Positions 1-8,123 of a DNA stretch of 51,170 bases are shown here, in pieces. The position numbers were made by a program, and so were the translations under genes. The first letter of the stretch is position 1. Each line of letters begins with the position of its first letter. Origin of the DNA: Streptomyces curacoi (GTDB lineage Bacteria; Actinomycetota; Actinomycetes; Streptomycetales; Streptomycetaceae). Location of the stretch: NCBI RefSeq assembly GCF_001513975.1, contig NZ_KQ948000.1, positions 1 to 51,170 on the forward strand, in the 5' to 3' direction. The notes beneath the pieces were generated by a model that had not been told where the DNA came from, did not search any database, and was given only the letters and a program-made list of their open reading frames with translations.

Positions 1-25
1 TACTCCAGCTGTAGATCGTGATCTT
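1..25 (-). mobile_element. possible 3' tail of a second IS701-type transposase (window edge)
   Basis: Read on the minus strand, the first 25 bases encode residues ending DHDLQLEY. They match the last bases of the IS701-family gene at 758-2104, which ends DHELQLEY, at all but one position. This may be the tail of another transposase copy running off the left edge. Similarity is not obvious further right (25-200), so the rest is either diverged or unrelated. The stretch up to 287 shows no other gene. Confidence 0.35.
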
Positions 26-204
26 GCTGGTCGGGGCCTCGCCGCGCTCCGCGTTGCCAGGAGCAGGCCCACCGCGGCCGCCGCGAGGCGGCCTCGCCGC
101 CGCCACCCTCTCCGGCACCACCACGGACCTTCGCTCGACCTGCTGTGGACCCCGGACGACATCCTCGCCAGCTGGCGAGGACCTGCCCGCCGGGCCAGCG
201 ACAC

Positions 205-237
205 AATCCCAGGTCGGAAGGAATCCGACCTGGGATT
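205..237. terminator. perfect 14-bp stem-loop, likely bidirectional terminator
   Basis: Bases 205-218 pair perfectly with 224-237 around a 5-base loop, followed by a short T-rich tail on the plus strand. It lies just past the 3' end of the minus-strand SgcJ/EcaC-like gene that ends at 288, so a terminator for that gene is the simplest reading. Confidence 0.6.
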
Positions 238-287
238 CTTGAGCTGAGTACCCTGCCCCTACGGCGCCGACGACCTGACGCGAGTGG

Positions 288-707
288 TCACTCAGTTACG
301 GCGACGCCTGTGTTTTGGACAGCGGAGATCCACCACTGCCCTTCCCTCTTCACCAGCACCCACGTCCCTACATTGGCACGCTTGTGTTCTGACACGACGA
401 TGGGCTGCCGGAAGAAGACCACGGCGACGTCCGGGGTCGGGAAGGTGATGCGCTCGATTTCGTACCAGGTGTTGACTCCCTCTGCATGCCCGGTCAGGCG
501 CTCGCTGTGATACGCATGAATCTTCTCCCAGCCAAAGAACCGTGTGCCGTTCACTGCCGTGAAGACGATATCCGCGGTGAACCGCTCGTCGAACTTCGCG
601 GCGTCATGCTCAGCGAAAGCTGATCCCAAATCAGCGAAAATTTCCTCAATGAGGCGCGCATCGTCATTATTGGTCTGAAATCCCTGAGTATCCGGGCGAT
701 CGGTCAC
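288..707 (-). CDS. SgcJ/EcaC-family (SnoaL/NTF2-like) protein
   Basis: A 139-residue protein of the DUF4440 / SgcJ-EcaC type, a small NTF2-like fold found as cyclase-like, isomerase-like or unassigned enzymes in Streptomyces. Visible family features are an N-terminal helix (IEEIFADLGSAFAEHDAAKF), the central phrase around FFGWEKIHAYH, and a C-terminal sheet ending WWISAVQNTGV. I chose the GTG at 707 because GGGAG lies six bases upstream. The frame stays open further and contains an ATG at 749, but that overlaps the start region of the divergent transposase. The substrate cannot be told from sequence. Family assignment is fairly secure, function is unknown. Confidence 0.75.
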   Translation of the reverse strand: MTDRPDTQGFQTNNDDARLIEEIFADLGSAFAEHDAAKFDERFTADIVFTAVNGTRFFGWEKIHAYHSERLTGHAEGVNTWYEIERITFPTPDVAVVFFRQPIVVSEHKRANVGTWVLVKREGQWWISAVQNTGVAVTE

Positions 708-757
708 TCTTCGCTCCCTGGTTGAGACGGTGCGGCCACCGTTAATCATCGTGAGTT

Positions 758-2104
758 GTGTGGACTGACGAAGAGGAAGAGACGGTGGCCGCGGCTCACA
801 GCATAGATCCGGGCCGTTGGCGGAAGGCGTTCGAGGTGGCCGTGGGCCGTATCGCGGGCCGGTTCGCCCGGGTCGCACCCCGGCTGCGGGCCGGGCGGTT
901 GGTGCTGGGGCTGCTGGCGGAGCTGCCACGCAAGAACCGCTGGACGATTGCGGAGTGGGCCGGGGAGAAGACGCCGCTTGGCATGCAGCATCTGCTGTGC
1001 CGGGCGTCCTGGGACGCCGATGCCGTGCGTGACGATGTGCGCGAGTATGTCGTCGAGCATCTCCGTGACGATGCGGCGGTGCTGGTCGTGGACGAGACCG
1101 GCGACGTGAAGAAGGGCACCCGCACCGTCGGTGTCCAACGCCAGTACACCGGCACTGCCGGCCGGATCGAGAACTCCCAGGTCGCCGTCTATCTCGTCTA
1201 TGCGGGCGAGCGAGGGCACGCGGCGGTGGACCGGGAGTTGTACGTCCCGCGCTCGTGGACCTCAGACCCGGATCGATGCCGGGCGGCCGGGCTGAGCGAG
1301 GACACGCTGTTCGCGACCAAGCCGGAGCTGGCCCGCACGATGATCGAACGGTTCCTGGACGCTGGGCATCACATCGGCTGGGTGACCGGCGACGAGGTCT
1401 ACGGCTCCAATCCGAAGCTGAGGGCGGCCCTGGAAAAGCGCGGTCTGGGCTACGTCCTCGCGGTGGCCTGTTCAGCTGAAGTGCCCACCGGCGCAGGAAA
1501 GTTCCGCGCCGACACGCTGGCCGGGAAACTCCCGAAGCGGGCCTGGCAGGAACTATCCGCCGGAAGCGGCGCGAAGGGACACCGCTACTACGACTGGGCC
1601 GTCATCGACCTCACCGACCCGGCGCCGGGCCACCGTCACCTGCTGATCCGACGCAACCGCACTACAGGCGAACTTGCCTACTACCGCTGCCATTCCACCG
1701 GGCCAGTCCCGTTGCGCACGCTGGTCCGGACGGCCGGATCCAGGTGGCGGGTGGAGGAGACCTTCCAGACCGAGAAGGGCCTGGCCGGACTCGATGAACA
1801 CCAGGTCCGCCGCTACCCGTCCTGGAGCCGCTGGGTCACCCTCGCCATGCTCGCTCATGCCTTCCTCGCTGTCGTCCGCGCAGACGAACACGCACGCCGC
1901 ACCGGACCGGACGACCTGGCTCCGCTGACCTGCAACGAGATCCAGCACCTGTTTCTCGCGGTCACCGTCCGACCGCTGAACGACCTCGTACACCGACTCA
2001 GCTGGTCCGACTGGCGACGCCGCCACCAGGCACGATCACAGTCCAGCCATTACCGCCGACAAGCCGCAACCCATGAAGATCACGAACTACAGCTGGAGTA
2101 CTAG
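758..2104 (+). CDS. IS701-family DDE transposase
   Basis: A 448-residue transposase, full length for the IS701 family, starting at GTG 758. The N-terminal part carries the typical WTIAEWAGEKTP and MQHLL phrases. The catalytic core includes LVVDETGD (first Asp, about residue 110), VTGDEVYG (second Asp, about residue 211) and WRVEETFQTEKG (Glu, about residue 332), followed by a C-terminal tail ending LQLEY. It catalyses cut-and-paste transposition. No clear terminal inverted repeats were found by eye, so the limits of the element are not set. The reading frame is intact, so the protein may be active. A tandem repeat begins eleven bases after the stop. Confidence 0.9.
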   Translation: MWTDEEEETVAAAHSIDPGRWRKAFEVAVGRIAGRFARVAPRLRAGRLVLGLLAELPRKNRWTIAEWAGEKTPLGMQHLLCRASWDADAVRDDVREYVVEHLRDDAAVLVVDETGDVKKGTRTVGVQRQYTGTAGRIENSQVAVYLVYAGERGHAAVDRELYVPRSWTSDPDRCRAAGLSEDTLFATKPELARTMIERFLDAGHHIGWVTGDEVYGSNPKLRAALEKRGLGYVLAVACSAEVPTGAGKFRADTLAGKLPKRAWQELSAGSGAKGHRYYDWAVIDLTDPAPGHRHLLIRRNRTTGELAYYRCHSTGPVPLRTLVRTAGSRWRVEETFQTEKGLAGLDEHQVRRYPSWSRWVTLAMLAHAFLAVVRADEHARRTGPDDLAPLTCNEIQHLFLAVTVRPLNDLVHRLSWSDWRRRHQARSQSSHYRRQAATHEDHELQLEY

Positions 2105-2115
2105 GCCATGTCTTT

Positions 2116-2170
2116 CGGACCCTGTCGGACCCTGTCAAACCCTGTCGGACCCTGTCGGACCCTGTCGGAC
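2116..2170. repeat. 10-bp tandem repeat array downstream of the IS701 gene
   Basis: Five full units of CGGACCCTGT and a partial sixth lie head to tail. The third unit has CAA in place of CGG. The array lies between the transposase stop and the start of the large membrane protein gene. It could mark the element edge or arise from slippage. Confidence 0.85.
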
Positions 2171-2271
2171 CAGCGCCGGGCCGGCACGTCCGTCGGCCGA
2201 TCGGCCCGCACACCGGCGCCATGACCGGTCCGTAAGAGATTCGGAACGTCTGTACGGTGCAGTGCGTTTAG

Positions 2272-5200
2272 GTGTGGGTATCTCCATCGGATCCGGGTGT
2301 GCCGGGTCGGGCGGATGCGACGGGGGCGGAGCACGTGGCGAGAGAGGCATGGAGCGGCAGCGCCGGGATAGAAGCGGCCGACGCGGTGTTCGAGCTGATG
2401 AGACGGCTCATCGACAACTTCCGGGACAACCCTCCGGTGACGCCGCTGGTGGTCCTGCAGGCCACCGAGGAGGACGACACCGGCACCCTGGACCGACGGG
2501 TCGCACAGGTCGTGGAGTTCGTCCGCCAGGGCCATCAGCCGCGGGGGCTGATGGCCAAACGGCTGGACGGCGGAGGCGGCGTGGAAGCGTACTCCTCCGC
2601 GATCGACATGGTGCGCCAACTGTGCGAGCACCCCTGGGACAACCAGAACCAGTCGCAGTACAAGCCGTTCGCCTTTCCACGCTCGCGGCTGCTGCGGGCG
2701 ATCGAGAAGGCCGCGCCCGAGGTCGGCGGGCAGGTGAGCACGGTGTGGTCCGCCGCCCAGCGCCGCGAGCGGCTGATGCGACGGCTGGCCGAGCTGCGCT
2801 GGCGGCCGGGGCGCGATCCGGACGGTGCCGACGACGCGGACGGCCGCGTCTCGGCGCTGGCGGACACCGTCGGTGCGGTGGCGAACCCGTCCGGTTTCGT
2901 GGGAGCGATGTTCATCGCCTGTCTGAGCGTGCTGCTGGGCGAGGGCGGCTGGCAGACGGCCGTGTGGGGCGGCGCCCTGGCCCTGGCGGCGTTCGGCGTG
3001 GTGCACTTCCTGGCGCGCAGCGCGCCGCCGCTGCTGTGGCTGCGCCGAGCCAGCCGATGGTTCGCGACGACCACGTTCCTGGCGCCTTCGAGCGACCGGC
3101 CCGAGGCCGCCGAGTGGTCCCGATGGCGGCCGGCGAAGTCCTGGGAAACCATCCGCGGCCGGGCCTTCGCCGTCGCCCGGCAGGTCGTCGCCGCCCAGGC
3201 CGATGATGTGACGGCCCGTCAGTTCCACTTGGAGCTGCGGGTGCTGGCATTGCTGGAGGACCTGCGCGAGAACTTCCGTCCGCGGACCCTTGACCTGCGC
3301 CGCCGCAAGCGCACCGTCCCGCCCGTGGTGTACCTGCCGTGCGCCACCGAGGACGACGGCGGTCTGCTGTTGCTGCGGGCGATCAGCAACGTGCGCAGCC
3401 GCCGCAGCGAGGTGGACCCGCTGTTGGTGCTCGCCGCGGTCCCCGCGGCCGAGCGGCTGCGCCCGCCGGGCTCCGAGGGACCCGAGCAGCCCTCCGCACC
3501 GCATCCCGGCGGGCTCGAAGAGGAAGACCAGACGCGCGCCTTCGGAGCGGACGCCAGATACCAGGAGTGGGTGACCCACCTCAACATCGGCCAGTCCCCC
3601 GGCCGGTCCGCCGCACTGCCGTGGATCCTGCGGATACCGCTGTCCGCCGACGAGTTGCGCCGCCGGCACTCCGCACAGCACTCCACCACCAGGATCCGCC
3701 GTACCGCTGCCTGGCTGCTGTGGTCCAGGCCCTGTCTGGCGGTGGTCCTCGCCATCGCCCTCGGCCTCGGCTTCCTGGGCAACCGGTGGATGGCCCAGCG
3801 CTACTGCCAGGGCCGGCTGGTCGGCTCCAACACCGACTCCGTGCTGGTGGGCGGCGAGTGTGTCGGGGTCGCGACCGGGGACGTACGGCTTGCGGCGGGC
3901 AACGGGCTGGAACTGTACGGCGCCGGCAAGGGCGTCACCTTCGACGCCGTCGAGCAGGCGATCAGGGCCGAGAACGCGAAGATCGGCCCGAAGGACAAGT
4001 ACGTGACGATCGTCTACGCCGGCCCGGTCACCGCGGAGGACGAGTCCGGCACCCGCAAGGGACTTGAGGAGATCACGGGTGTCTACCTCTACCAGTACTA
4101 CGCCAACGTCAGCACCCACCAGCCGACCAAGATAAGGGTCCTGCTCGCCAACGGCGGCGAGAACATGCTCCAGGTGCTGCCCATGGCCCGGCACATAGCG
4201 GAGCTGGCCCGGCGCGACCGGTCGATCGTGGGTGTCGTCGGCATGGGGCGCAACACCACGGAGAGCGACGACGCCGTGGAGATCCTCAAGGGCGCCGGCC
4301 TGCCCGTCGTCAGCACCACCAACTCCGGCAGCCATCTGGCGCGGGAGCTGTCGAACTGGTTCGGCCTGGCGGCCACCGATGAGGAGGAGGCGAACGCGCT
4401 CCTCGTCGTCGCCAGACAACTCTCCCGGCGCGAGGACGGCGGCCGGGGCGTGGTGCTGGCCCGCAAGGTCGGCAGCGAGAAGGACTTCTATACGACCGAA
4501 CAGGCCCGGGTGGGCAGGCAGATGCTGGACCAGGCCGACTTCACCCTGTTGCCCTCCCGGTCCTACCGGCTGAGCCCCAACGGCGAACCGGAACTGACCG
4601 ACCCGGTCGAGGCGATCTGCGCGAGTGACCCCGTGCCCAAGGCCCTGTACTTCGCGGGCCGCGTGGAGGACGTGCCCAACCTGATGTCCCAACTCGGCTC
4701 CACGCCCGGCTGCTCCGGCCGGAACATCACCGTGTTCACCGGCGACGACCTGGCCAAGAGCAACTACGAGGAGGGCGAGAGTCTGCGCATCCCGCCGGAG
4801 GTCACCCTCTACCACTTCGCGCTGGCACCGATGGACCTCGTCGGCGCGACCGGTTTCTACGAGGACGCCCACCGTGTGCTCGGCGGCCTGCTCCCCGAGG
4901 GCACGGCGGCGACCGAGCTCACCGACCCCGCCCGGCCCTGGAACGACGCGCTGTTCTCCAGCGGTCAGACGGTACTGTCCTACAGCGCCACCGCGGTGCT
5001 GTACCGGGCCTCGAAGAACGGCGACGCCCCGCAGACCGCCCCCGAAACCTGGGCCGACCTGCGCTGGCGCCCCAACCCGAACCTGCCCGTCGGCACGGTC
5101 AGTTTCGCCGGCAGCCAGCCCTACGCCGACCAGCGGGGGCACGGCTACAAGATCGTGCGGGTGACCTACCGCGGCCACAAGGTGCGATCGGTGACCGTGT

Positions 5201-5289
5201 GCGGGCGGCCGGCCGGCAGCAATGAGCCACTCACCGCACCCCCGGGCGGCGAGGACGCCGACGCGCACACTGTGTGCCGCGCGGAGTGA
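2272..5289 (+). CDS. large membrane protein with C-terminal periplasmic-binding-protein-like domain
   Basis: A protein of up to 1005 residues. The N-terminal 200 residues are soluble and look like the end of a regulatory or NTPase-like module, but I see no Walker A motif. Two membrane segments follow at about 206-246, then a second cytoplasmic stretch (about 250-485) and a third membrane segment at about 487-507. The remaining 500 residues resemble a branched-chain amino acid/ANF-receptor type ligand-binding domain placed outside the cell, with phrases such as GVVGMGR and LPVVSTTNSG. Topology suggests an extracellular sensor tied to a cytoplasmic domain. The start is uncertain: GTG 2272 is the longest, and GTG 2335 has a nearby GGAG. 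The upstream IS701 gene and repeat may have removed a longer N terminus. Ligand and partner are unknown. Confidence 0.65.
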   Translation: MWVSPSDPGVPGRADATGAEHVAREAWSGSAGIEAADAVFELMRRLIDNFRDNPPVTPLVVLQATEEDDTGTLDRRVAQVVEFVRQGHQPRGLMAKRLDGGGGVEAYSSAIDMVRQLCEHPWDNQNQSQYKPFAFPRSRLLRAIEKAAPEVGGQVSTVWSAAQRRERLMRRLAELRWRPGRDPDGADDADGRVSALADTVGAVANPSGFVGAMFIACLSVLLGEGGWQTAVWGGALALAAFGVVHFLARSAPPLLWLRRASRWFATTTFLAPSSDRPEAAEWSRWRPAKSWETIRGRAFAVARQVVAAQADDVTARQFHLELRVLALLEDLRENFRPRTLDLRRRKRTVPPVVYLPCATEDDGGLLLLRAISNVRSRRSEVDPLLVLAAVPAAERLRPPGSEGPEQPSAPHPGGLEEEDQTRAFGADARYQEWVTHLNIGQSPGRSAALPWILRIPLSADELRRRHSAQHSTTRIRRTAAWLLWSRPCLAVVLAIALGLGFLGNRWMAQRYCQGRLVGSNTDSVLVGGECVGVATGDVRLAAGNGLELYGAGKGVTFDAVEQAIRAENAKIGPKDKYVTIVYAGPVTAEDESGTRKGLEEITGVYLYQYYANVSTHQPTKIRVLLANGGENMLQVLPMARHIAELARRDRSIVGVVGMGRNTTESDDAVEILKGAGLPVVSTTNSGSHLARELSNWFGLAATDEEEANALLVVARQLSRREDGGRGVVLARKVGSEKDFYTTEQARVGRQMLDQADFTLLPSRSYRLSPNGEPELTDPVEAICASDPVPKALYFAGRVEDVPNLMSQLGSTPGCSGRNITVFTGDDLAKSNYEEGESLRIPPEVTLYHFALAPMDLVGATGFYEDAHRVLGGLLPEGTAATELTDPARPWNDALFSSGQTVLSYSATAVLYRASKNGDAPQTAPETWADLRWRPNPNLPVGTVSFAGSQPYADQRGHGYKIVRVTYRGHKVRSVTVCGRPAGSNEPLTAPPGGEDADAHTVCRAE

Positions 5290-5290
5290 T

Positions 5291-5333
5291 CCCCAGGGAG
5301 GGCTCGGTCGCCGAGGAGACCGGGCCCCTGGGG
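5291..5333. terminator. GC-rich stem-loop between convergent genes
   Basis: CCCCAGGG at 5291-5298 pairs with CCCTGGGG at 5326-5333, and the inner bases add a second helix (GGTC/GACC). It lies two bases after the membrane protein stop and before the convergent DUF1707 gene, as expected for a terminator. Confidence 0.55.
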
Positions 5334-5414
5334 TGGCGGGGGGATCGAGTGCCGGGCGTGGGGTCATAGTGCCGCGGGTCCTGGTGACATGGGGTCCTAG
5401 TGCCGGATGGAGTC

Positions 5415-5957
5415 TCAACGCCGGGCATGGCGGATCTTCAGTCGTCCGAATCCCATGGCACCCGAGATGCGGATCTTCGGCCCGCCGGGGCGGGAACTCC
5501 GCGGGGCCTTGTAGCGCAGGTCCTTCCAGCCGGTGCGCAGCCCCTCGACTTCAACGACCGCGTCGTGAGGCACCGTGATTCTGGCCCCGCCGGTTCCGAG
5601 TTGCAGCTCGATGTCGACGACCGGATGCTCGATGATCGCCCGGGACAGATCCAGGCGCACCCTTCCGAATGCGGACTCGACCTTCAGGATCCGAGGTACC
5701 CGCCATGCGCCGCGCCGCCGGATCCGTCCACTGGCGGCGCCGATCGTTGACGTGGTGTCCGTGTGCTCCTTGGCGAGTGGGGCCAGAGCCGACACGAGTT
5801 CGCTGTGTGCCTTGGCGGTGAGCACCTGGTGGAGGCGTTCGTCCAACTCCTCGTGTGAGATGAGCCCTTCGGCGTACGCCTCCTGCAGGCGCTGCACGGC
5901 CGTATCGCGGGCGTCTTCGCCGATCAGTGACGGTGAGTCTTCCGGTAAGGGGAGCAC
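5415..5957 (-). CDS. DUF1707 domain protein
   Basis: A 180-residue protein. The N-terminal 60 residues form a DUF1707 (SHOCT-like) module with RDTAVQRLQEAYAEGLIS and LDERLHQVLTAKAHSEL. The C-terminal 90 residues resemble the beta-rich domain of LiaF/cell-wall-stress-response proteins, with VESAFGRVRLDLSRA and ITVPHDAVVEVEGL. No membrane segment is visible. Actinomycete proteins of this build are common and mostly uncharacterised; many are thought to act at the membrane surface. The start is GTG 5957 with only a weak upstream AGGG. It is separate from the upstream ABM gene by 50 bases on the same strand, so the two may be co-transcribed. Confidence 0.8.
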   Translation of the reverse strand: MLPLPEDSPSLIGEDARDTAVQRLQEAYAEGLISHEELDERLHQVLTAKAHSELVSALAPLAKEHTDTTSTIGAASGRIRRRGAWRVPRILKVESAFGRVRLDLSRAIIEHPVVDIELQLGTGGARITVPHDAVVEVEGLRTGWKDLRYKAPRSSRPGGPKIRISGAMGFGRLKIRHARR

Positions 5958-6007
5958 CGTTTCACCCTACTGCCGTGCCGGCGATGCGCGATGGGCGGCG
6001 GTGACAC

Positions 6008-6355
6008 CTACACATCTGCCGGGCGGGTAAACCCGTAGGCGCGCTCGACCTTGGCCACGTGGAGCGAGAACGAGGCATACCAGCGCTCGCGTCCGTGCGC
6101 ACGGGCCAGGGCGTGCTCTGCGTGGTCCCGCCAAGCGGCGATCGAGTCCTCGTCCCTCCAGTACGACACCGTGATCCCCAGGCCATCCGCACCGCGAGCG
6201 GAGTCGACACCGAGGAATCCCGGCTGGTCGGCAGCCAGTTTCAGCAACCGCTCGTCCGTCTCCCGGTAGCCGTTGTCGCCGGCGGTCCGCACGGCGGTGA
6301 ACACCACGGCGTAGTAGGGCGGGGCGGGCGGCGACGCGGGCGCAGGATCGGTCAC
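6008..6355 (-). CDS. antibiotic biosynthesis monooxygenase (ABM) domain protein
   Basis: A 115-residue single-domain ABM protein (dimeric alpha/beta ferredoxin-like fold). Diagnostic phrases are YYAVVFTAVR, QPGFLGVDSARG, LGITVSYWRDEDSIAAWRDHAEH and RERWYASFSLHVAKVER. Relatives include cofactor-free quinone-forming oxygenases and many of unknown role. The start at GTG 6355 is well supported: GGAGGACCTCC stands directly in front of it. The gene stands alone or with the DUF1707 gene downstream. The substrate is not evident. Confidence 0.85.
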   Translation of the reverse strand: MTDPAPASPPAPPYYAVVFTAVRTAGDNGYRETDERLLKLAADQPGFLGVDSARGADGLGITVSYWRDEDSIAAWRDHAEHALARAHGRERWYASFSLHVAKVERAYGFTRPADV

Positions 6356-6753
6356 GGAGGTCCTCCAACAGACGACATCGGCACTGTCGCCTCAAACGAT
6401 CTCGCGCAGCGGGTGGAACTCACAACCCTGCTACCCGGTTACCGACCCGCCCTCCTGGGCAACGCGCGGCGAAGTCGCTGTCGCGCCACCCCGCCGCCGA
6501 AAGCACGCTCGCCGGTTTCAGGCCATTTCACACCCCCGGCACATCGGCCACACATTCCACCGGCGCACAGGATGAAAGACCGCTCACCTCCTCAATCATG
6601 AAGGCCACTCAGCCGATCAGGCCACTAATTGAATCAGCAATCTGGTCTGAATTGCGGCGACCGGAAGCAATTCGGTTCGTCCGCCCTGAGACAGGAGCAA
6701 CACAGTGGGTACTTCGAGGCACTGAACAACACCAAAGAGAAGGGAAATACATC
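6356..6753. other. intergenic region before the inhibitor gene
   Basis: About 400 bases between two divergent genes. The part from about 6590 to 6750 is more AT-rich than its surroundings and presumably carries the promoter of the secreted inhibitor gene. AGAAGGG at 6738-6744 is its ribosome binding site. No gene or clear operator was recognised. Confidence 0.4.
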
Positions 6754-7188
6754 ATGCGACCAATGACACGCTGGGCAATGACGGGAACTCTGCTCGCCGC
6801 AACCGTGGCGGGTCCTCTGGCCATGCCCGCCCACAGCGCCCCCGCCTCCCAGTACGCCCCCTCGGCCCTGGTCCTGACCACCGGCCACGGCGAGCGCGCC
6901 GCCACCGCGGCACCGGAGCGCGCAGTAACGCTGAACTGTGCGTACACCACTTCGGGGACGCACCCCGATCCGCGACGAGCCTGTACGGATCTGGACCGCG
7001 TGAACGGGGACCTCGACCGCCTGGCCACACTCCGCACAGGTGAGTCGGAACGATACTGCACGAAGGAATACCGACCCATTGTCGTCACCATACAAGGCGT
7101 ATGGCGCGGTACACGCGTGAACTACGAGCACACCTTCGCCAACGCGTGCATCAAGGAAACCCAGGGCGCATCGGTATTCGCCTTCTGA
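6754..7188 (+). CDS. subtilisin inhibitor-like (SSI family) secreted protease inhibitor
   Basis: A 144-residue secreted inhibitor. The first 30 residues are a Sec signal peptide (MRPMTRWAMTGTLLAATVAG, cleavage after about AHSA). The mature protein has the SSI family pattern of four cysteines at 62, 77, 102 and 132, the phrase GVWRGTRVNYEHTFANAC, and the family-typical C terminus SSVFAF-like (SVFAF). In SSI the reactive bond follows the third residue from the third cysteine; here that reads C-T-K-E-Y, so P1 is Lys104 and P1' is Glu105. A Lys P1 predicts inhibition of trypsin-like proteases more than subtilisin. It acts outside the cell and probably protects or regulates secreted proteases during development. 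Start chosen at ATG 6754 for its signal peptide and upstream AGAAGGG. Confidence 0.93.
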   Translation: MRPMTRWAMTGTLLAATVAGPLAMPAHSAPASQYAPSALVLTTGHGERAATAAPERAVTLNCAYTTSGTHPDPRRACTDLDRVNGDLDRLATLRTGESERYCTKEYRPIVVTIQGVWRGTRVNYEHTFANACIKETQGASVFAF

Positions 7189-7463
7189 TTCACCTCGGCC
7201 AGTAAGGCGTCTCACCGGCGGGACCTGGTGGTCGAACTGCGACGCCGCATCGACCACTGGGTCCCCCCTCGTCCCGCCATGGAGCAGCGACGCGCCGGCC
7301 TTGGATGGCGCACCGAGTGGCTGGGCCAAGCACCGCTCGCCTCGGGCCGCGCGCGTGCGCCGGTCGCGGAGCGGCCGGATAATTGGCTGCAAAGGCGTTC
7401 AGGGAGTGCGGCACGCACGGTGTGGTGTCAGGGCAGGCCGCATGGCGCCGAGTGGGAGCGACA

Positions 7464-8069
7464 TTGATCCGCGTTCTTCTCGTTGAGAAAGTCCGCCTCA
7501 TGCGGGGAGCGGTCGCCGCTCTTCTGTCTCGCGAAGAGGACATCGAGGTCGTCGCCGAAGCCGACGGCAACGGGGAGGTACTCGCGCGGGCGGTGTCCTG
7601 CCGCCCCGACGTGGTGGTCATCGACGTCGACTCGGAAGAGGGCGAGGAACTCGCCGCGCGCAGCGAGCTGAGGGCGCGGCTGCCGGAGTGCCGGATGCTG
7701 TTGTTGATGGCGTCGACGACACCTGAGCGGCTGCGCCGCATCCTCGGCCTGCACGCCGCCGGCGTCATCAGCATGAACGCCCCGGCGGACCGCTTGGTCC
7801 ACGGCGTGCGCAAGCTGGTCAGGGGGCAGCGGTTCATCGACCCGGAGTTCGCACTGGTCGCGCTCGACGCCGGAGAGAACCCGTTGACGCCACGGGACGT
7901 GGAGATCCTGCGTCTGGCCGCCGACGGCACACCCACCCGGGAGATCGCCGAACGGCTGTCCCTGTCCGTGGCCACGGTCCGCAACCACCTGTCGGCGATC
8001 ACCCGGAAGACGGGCGGACGCAATCGGATCGACGCCATACGGATCGCCAGGGAGTCCGGCTGGGTGTGA
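7464..8069 (+). CDS. ramR: RamR/AmfR-like LuxR-type response regulator
   Basis: A 201-residue NarL/LuxR-type regulator: receiver domain (about 1-120) and C-terminal helix-turn-helix (about 135-201, LTPRDVEILRLAADGTPTRE and LSLSVATVRNHLSAITRKTG). It converges on the exporter end of the lanthipeptide operon and is the expected activator of it, by analogy to RamR of S. coelicolor and AmfR of S. griseus. The receiver is unusual: the acidic pair near the N terminus reads E-K, and the conserved lysine position reads Met (GVISMNAPAD), although the phosphoacceptor-like Asp54 is kept. No sensor kinase gene is adjacent. I chose TTG 7464 because GGGAGCG precedes it by five or six bases; GTG 7452 is an alternative. 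The 275 bases upstream (7189-7463) hold no recognised gene. Confidence 0.85.
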   Translation: MIRVLLVEKVRLMRGAVAALLSREEDIEVVAEADGNGEVLARAVSCRPDVVVIDVDSEEGEELAARSELRARLPECRMLLLMASTTPERLRRILGLHAAGVISMNAPADRLVHGVRKLVRGQRFIDPEFALVALDAGENPLTPRDVEILRLAADGTPTREIAERLSLSVATVRNHLSAITRKTGGRNRIDAIRIARESGWV

Positions 8070-8123
8070 GCGTTTCGCCGGTGAACGGCGGGTCCCTCAC
8101 AGCACGATGAATGGCGGGCTCCC

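Noticed and set aside
2073..2110. Short frame MKITNYSWST and the similar KITIYSW at 1-25, resembling a RiPP core
   Set aside because: Both are alternative-frame readings of the conserved 3' end of IS701-type transposase genes.
2101..5418. Very long minus-strand open frame opposite the membrane protein gene
   Set aside because: It is an antisense frame produced by GC-rich codon positions. It has low-complexity Gly/Arg/Gln/His composition and no domain, whereas the plus-strand protein has clear membrane and ligand-binding features.
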